DNA of 9,417 nt from positions 1 to 9,417 of the forward strand of contig JAUXNR010000161.1 in NCBI GenBank assembly GCA_030682755.1, in the 5' to 3' direction. The notes under the pieces are model-generated. The model was given only the letters and a program-made list of their open reading frames with translations, searched no databases and was not told the origin of the DNA. The stretch comes from Flavobacterium sp. (GTDB taxonomy: Bacteria; Bacteroidota; Bacteroidia; Flavobacteriales; Flavobacteriaceae). The position numbers and the translations under genes are program-made. This document shows positions 6,463-9,417 of the stretch, piece by piece (the first letter of the stretch is position 1; every line of letters starts with the position of its first letter).

Positions 6463-8430
6463 TTATCCATTTATCTTTAATTTCATTCCTGGTTTAATAA
6501 CCGTTCCTCCACTAATACCGTTCCATTTTTTCAAATCTGCAACAGTTACTCCGGGAATTTTTTGTGAAATACTAAATAATGAATCGCCTTTTTTAACAAC
6601 GTAAACGGTTTCGTTTTTATAATTGTTTGATTTCGAGGTGGTTTTTAGTGCCGGTTTCGCTTCTGCAACGGCAACTTCTGTATCTTCAGAAGTTATAATT
6701 TTTAATTGCATTCCAGCTTTTACACTTGCCTCTTCAAGGTCATTCCATTTTACCAAATCATCTGTAGTTACATTATTTGCTTTGGCGATACTGTAAAGTG
6801 TTTCGCCCGCTTGAACGATGTGAATACCTGTTTTTTCAATTTCTTGGTCTGGTGTTTCTCTTGAAACAATTAATTTTGATCCAATTCCGATATTCGTGTC
6901 TTTTAATCCGTTTAAAGATTTAATTTCATCAATAGTTACATCATATTTTCTGGCAATCATACTGAGGGTCTCTCCTTTTTCAACCTGATGTACTTTTTTA
7001 ATAATTGAGTCTTTAGAAACAATCGTGCTATTTGTAACTTTTTCTGTAGCTTTTACAACAGCTTGCTCTGTTTTGGGTTTTGCTGTGGTTGCAACTCTTT
7101 CGTTTGTAACAATTTTTAATTTTCTACCCAAAGCTATATTATTGGATTTCAAATTGTTCCACTGTTTTATTTTCGTAAGAGGAACTCCATATTTATTAGA
7201 AATACCTCCCAAAGTTTCGCCTCTTTTTACGGTATGGTATTTTGTGGTTGACATCACATCATAATTTCCGTCTGCAGCAGCCAAAGCTTCTTGTGAAGAA
7301 AAAGGTTTTTCACGTTTTCCAAAATCATGTTCAGAATACGCATAAATTTTCTCTTCATTGGATGTAAAAACCGCTACTTTATCAATTGGCAAACGCAAAA
7401 AGTGATTTTTACCCGGAATTGAAGGAACATAATCTCTTTTATAAGAAGGATTTAGAAACTGTAATTGCTCTACAGAAATATCTAACAAATCCGAAATCTG
7501 TTTGAAAGACATTTTGTTTTTAATTTTGATGGTGTCTGTAGAAAAAGTATTTAAAATTGGTTTATTTGGTACAATTCCGTGTTCTTTATGGTATTCATAA
7601 ACATACATTGTTGCCAAAAATGCAGGAACATAACCTTGTGTTTCTTTTGGTAAAAAAGGTCTGATGTTCCAGTAGTTTTGTTTTCCGCCAGAACGTCTGA
7701 TTGCTTTTGTCACATTTCCAGGTCCGGCATTATAGGATGCTAAAACCAAATCCCAATCACCAAAAATGGCGTACATATTTACCATATATTGACAAGCAGC
7801 TTCAGTAGCTTTTAACACATCACTGCGTTCATCAACAAAAGTGTTGATTTCTAAATTGTATTGTTTTCCGGTTCCGTACATAAATTGCCATAATCCGGTT
7901 GCTCCCATTTTTGAAACAGCTCTTGGGTTTAAAGCCGACTCAACAATGGCTAAATATTTAATTTCTAACGGAACATTATATTTTGATAATGCTTCTTCAA
8001 AAATTGGGAAATAATATTGAGATAATCCCATTAATCGCTCATAGGATTTTTTTCTGTTTTTTAAGTAATGCTTGATGATGTTTTCTAATCCCGGGTTGTA
8101 TTCAATGTTAAAAGCTGATTTTGCATCAAGCACTTTTAATCTTTCTTTTAAAAGTTCTGTTGAAAGTTCATAATCAACTTTTACATCTAAATCTATGGTT
8201 TCAATATCATTTGTAATTTCCTTAAATAAATCTTGAGACGCAATTTCAGTAATAAATCGTTCATCTACACAAGCAGCAATCTCGTGGTGAACAAACGTTT
8301 TTTTTATGGAATCCAGAAATGATATTTTGGGTAATTCTACAACCTGATTTGCAGAAACTATAGTGTCTTGAGCAAAAAGCTGACCGGTAATAAGGAGTAA
8401 AAAAACAAGCGTGGTATTATGTAACTTCAT
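6463..8430 (-). CDS. MltD-like lytic transglycosylase with LysM domains
   Basis: This 655-residue secreted enzyme should cleave the glycan strands of peptidoglycan, forming 1,6-anhydro-muropeptides. It has a signal peptide (cleavage near LFA-QD, 18-22), a linker of about 110 residues, then a lysozyme-like SLT domain at roughly 140-285. Catalytic Glu164 is in YLAIVESALNPRAVSKMGA (159-177), followed by TGLWQFM (178-184) and SYNAGPGNV (232-240), the standard family 1 motifs. Residues 300-347 resemble a divergent LysM (SFKQISDLLDISVEQLQFLN). Four clear LysM peptidoglycan-binding domains follow at about 397-440, 479-522, 536-578 and 609-653, each with G(E/D)(T/S)L near its start and a W/LN motif. 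They are joined by Lys/Thr/Ala/Val-rich linkers. It lies 99 bases after the pgk stop and probably heads an operon with the DUF4837 and elaA genes. Confidence 0.94.
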   Translation of the reverse strand: MKLHNTTLVFLLLITGQLFAQDTIVSANQVVELPKISFLDSIKKTFVHHEIAACVDERFITEIASQDLFKEITNDIETIDLDVKVDYELSTELLKERLKVLDAKSAFNIEYNPGLENIIKHYLKNRKKSYERLMGLSQYYFPIFEEALSKYNVPLEIKYLAIVESALNPRAVSKMGATGLWQFMYGTGKQYNLEINTFVDERSDVLKATEAACQYMVNMYAIFGDWDLVLASYNAGPGNVTKAIRRSGGKQNYWNIRPFLPKETQGYVPAFLATMYVYEYHKEHGIVPNKPILNTFSTDTIKIKNKMSFKQISDLLDISVEQLQFLNPSYKRDYVPSIPGKNHFLRLPIDKVAVFTSNEEKIYAYSEHDFGKREKPFSSQEALAAADGNYDVMSTTKYHTVKRGETLGGISNKYGVPLTKIKQWNNLKSNNIALGRKLKIVTNERVATTAKPKTEQAVVKATEKVTNSTIVSKDSIIKKVHQVEKGETLSMIARKYDVTIDEIKSLNGLKDTNIGIGSKLIVSRETPDQEIEKTGIHIVQAGETLYSIAKANNVTTDDLVKWNDLEEASVKAGMQLKIITSEDTEVAVAEAKPALKTTSKSNNYKNETVYVVKKGDSLFSISQKIPGVTVADLKKWNGISGGTVIKPGMKLKING

Positions 8431-8474
8431 TTTGATTTGTTAACAGTTTATATTTCAGGTAGTTGGGATAAGTG

Positions 8475-8482
8475 CAAACATA
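8475..8482 (-). promoter_or_regulatory. Candidate -7 promoter element for the transglycosylase cluster
   Basis: Read leftward the octamer is TATGTTTG, an exact match to TAnnTTTG, 44 bases ahead of the ATG at 8430. The expected -33 TTTG is not evident at the usual spacing, so the element may be weak or need an activator. If real, it lets the transglycosylase, DUF4837 and elaA genes be transcribed apart from pgk. Confidence 0.45.
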
Positions 8483-8485
8483 CGA

Positions 8486-8516
8486 AATATTAAACGTACT
8501 TTTTTGTTTAAATATT
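8486..8516 (-). repeat. AT-rich inverted repeat after pgk
   Basis: AATATTAAAC (8486-8495) pairs with GTTTAAATATT (8506-8516) around a ten-base loop, with one bulged base. It lies 13 bases after the pgk stop. No T-run follows in the leftward direction, so it is not a standard terminator. It could be a weak 3'-end hairpin or simply chance in AT-rich DNA. Confidence 0.3.
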
Positions 8517-8529
8517 GTTAAAGTATCAA

Positions 8530-9417
8530 CTATTTTAAAATTGCTGCAATTCCGGGCAAAGTTTGACCTTCTAACATTTCCAACATGGCTCCACCGCCTG
8601 TTGAGACATAACTCATTTTTTCTTCTAATCCGAATTGTTTTACGGCTGAAACAGAATCACCTCCTCCAACAAGAGAAAAAGCTCCGTTTTTTGTTGCTAC
8701 TGCTATATAATTTCCTAAAGTGATGGTTCCGTTTGCAAAAGATTCCATTTCAAAAACACCTAACGGTCCATTCCATAGAATGGTTTTGGAATTCATAATA
8801 ACTTCTTTAAAATTTTCTAATGATTTTGGTCCGGCATCCAAACCTTGCCAACCATCAGGAATCTGACGAACATCTACAATTTGCGTGTTTGCATCGTTTG
8901 AAAAAGCATCTGCGGCAACAACATCAACCGGAATATGAATGTGGACATTTTTTTCGCTGGCCAATTTCAAAATATCAAGAGCCATTTGAAGTTTATCATC
9001 TTCACAAATAGAATTTCCAACATTGCCACCTAATGCTTTTATAAAGGTAAACGTCATTCCGCCACCAATAATCATGTGGTCAACTTTATCTAAAATATTT
9101 TCAATTACCGTTATTTTTGAAGATACTTTTGAACCGCCTAAAACAGCAGTTACCGGTTTTATACTGTTGTTTAAAACCCTGTTCAAACTCTCAATTTCTT
9201 TGGCCAATAACAATCCGAAACATTTTGAATCTTGAAAAAACTTAGCAATAATTGTTGTTGATGCATGGGCTCTGTGGGCTGTTCCAAAAGCATCGTTTAC
9301 ATAAATATCACCTAAATTGGCTAGTTTTTTTGAGAATGCTTCGTCACCCGCTTCTTCTTCGCTGTAAAATCTTAAGTTTTCTAAAAGTAGTACTTCTCCC
9401 GGTTTAAGAGCGGCTGT
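8530..9417 (-). CDS. pgk: Phosphoglycerate kinase (partial, N-terminus outside the window)
   Basis: This glycolytic enzyme transfers the phosphate of 1,3-bisphosphoglycerate to ADP, making ATP and 3-phosphoglycerate. The frame is open from the window edge at 9417 to a TAG at 8530-8532, giving 295 residues; a full enzyme is near 395, so about 100 N-terminal residues are missing. Visible motifs, numbered from the first residue seen, are LLENLRFY (11-18), [15 protein letters not shown] (40-54), [10 protein letters not shown] (93-102), the hinge-region GLDAGPKS (192-199), WNGPLGVFE (215-223), the nucleotide-binding GGGDS (251-255) and [13 protein letters not shown] (272-284). All are standard, so the enzyme should be functional. 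An in-frame TTG at 9213 lies inside this domain and is not a start. The transglycosylase gene follows on the same strand after 99 bases. Confidence 0.97.
   Translation of the reverse strand, partial: TAALKPGEVLLLENLRFYSEEEAGDEAFSKKLANLGDIYVNDAFGTAHRAHASTTIIAKFFQDSKCFGLLLAKEIESLNRVLNNSIKPVTAVLGGSKVSSKITVIENILDKVDHMIIGGGMTFTFIKALGGNVGNSICEDDKLQMALDILKLASEKNVHIHIPVDVVAADAFSNDANTQIVDVRQIPDGWQGLDAGPKSLENFKEVIMNSKTILWNGPLGVFEMESFANGTITLGNYIAVATKNGAFSLVGGGDSVSAVKQFGLEEKMSYVSTGGGAMLEMLEGQTLPGIAAILK

Noticed and set aside
8530..9213. pgk read as a complete 227-residue gene starting at the TTG at 9213
   Set aside because: The frame continues without a stop to the window edge and encodes the expected phosphoglycerate kinase motifs ([20 protein letters not shown]), so the gene is partial and the TTG is an internal Leu codon.
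8820..9235. Rightward reading frames antisense to pgk (8820-9011 and 9023-9235)
   Set aside because: Both lie opposite conserved phosphoglycerate kinase sequence, have low-complexity products and no promoter-like element ahead of them.
1..9417. Search for mobile elements, CRISPR arrays, tRNA or rRNA genes, defence or biosynthetic clusters
   Set aside because: By eye I found no transposase or integrase, no regularly spaced repeats, no cloverleaf-like RNA and no broken genes. The genes are core housekeeping and envelope functions with similar base use throughout.

Overview
The window looks like a stretch of ordinary chromosome from a low-GC member of the Bacteroidota, most likely Flavobacteriaceae (Flavobacterium or a close relative). 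The reasons are AT-rich intergenic DNA, no clear Shine-Dalgarno sequences, several matches to the Bacteroidota -7 promoter element TAnnTTTG, and families typical of this clade: a DUF4837 lipoprotein, a MltD-type transglycosylase with several LysM domains, and an S41 protease followed by a tandem OmpA-like protein. This assignment is by recognition from memory; no database search was run.

Layout. Positions 1-138 hold the last 45 codons of a rightward gene, probably an M1-family aminopeptidase, followed by a GC-stem terminator at 142-169. Two leftward genes come next: a small secreted basic protein of unknown function (233-670) and a lipoprotein-type isoaspartyl peptidase/L-asparaginase (859-1905). 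A 93-base divergent intergenic region (1906-1998) carries a candidate promoter for each direction. From it run rnpA (1999-2376), a C-terminal processing protease of family S41 (2521-4155) and a secreted protein with two OmpA-like domains (4155-4979); the last two are coupled by a one-base overlap.

The right half is a leftward cluster: partial pgk (9417-8530, N-terminus outside the window), a LysM lytic transglycosylase (8430-6463), a DUF4837 lipoprotein (6420-5446) and an ElaA-type acetyltransferase (5422-4976). The last three are closely packed (42 and 23 bases apart) and are probably one transcript. The stop codon of the last gene overlaps that of the OmpA-like gene, so two convergent transcription units meet with no space between them.

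Functionally, much of the window serves the cell envelope: a periplasmic or membrane-bound processing protease, a peptidoglycan-associated OmpA-like protein, a peptidoglycan-cleaving transglycosylase and lipoproteins. It is interspersed with housekeeping genes for tRNA processing (rnpA) and glycolysis (pgk). I found no rRNA, tRNA, insertion sequence, prophage, CRISPR array, toxin-antitoxin or defence genes, and every reading frame appears intact. I do not see a new biological system here. The points most worth a second look are the OmpA-like protein whose second domain has lost the usual peptidoglycan-binding aspartate, the uncharacterised DUF4837 lipoprotein tied to the transglycosylase, the unknown basic secreted protein, and the overlapping convergent stops.
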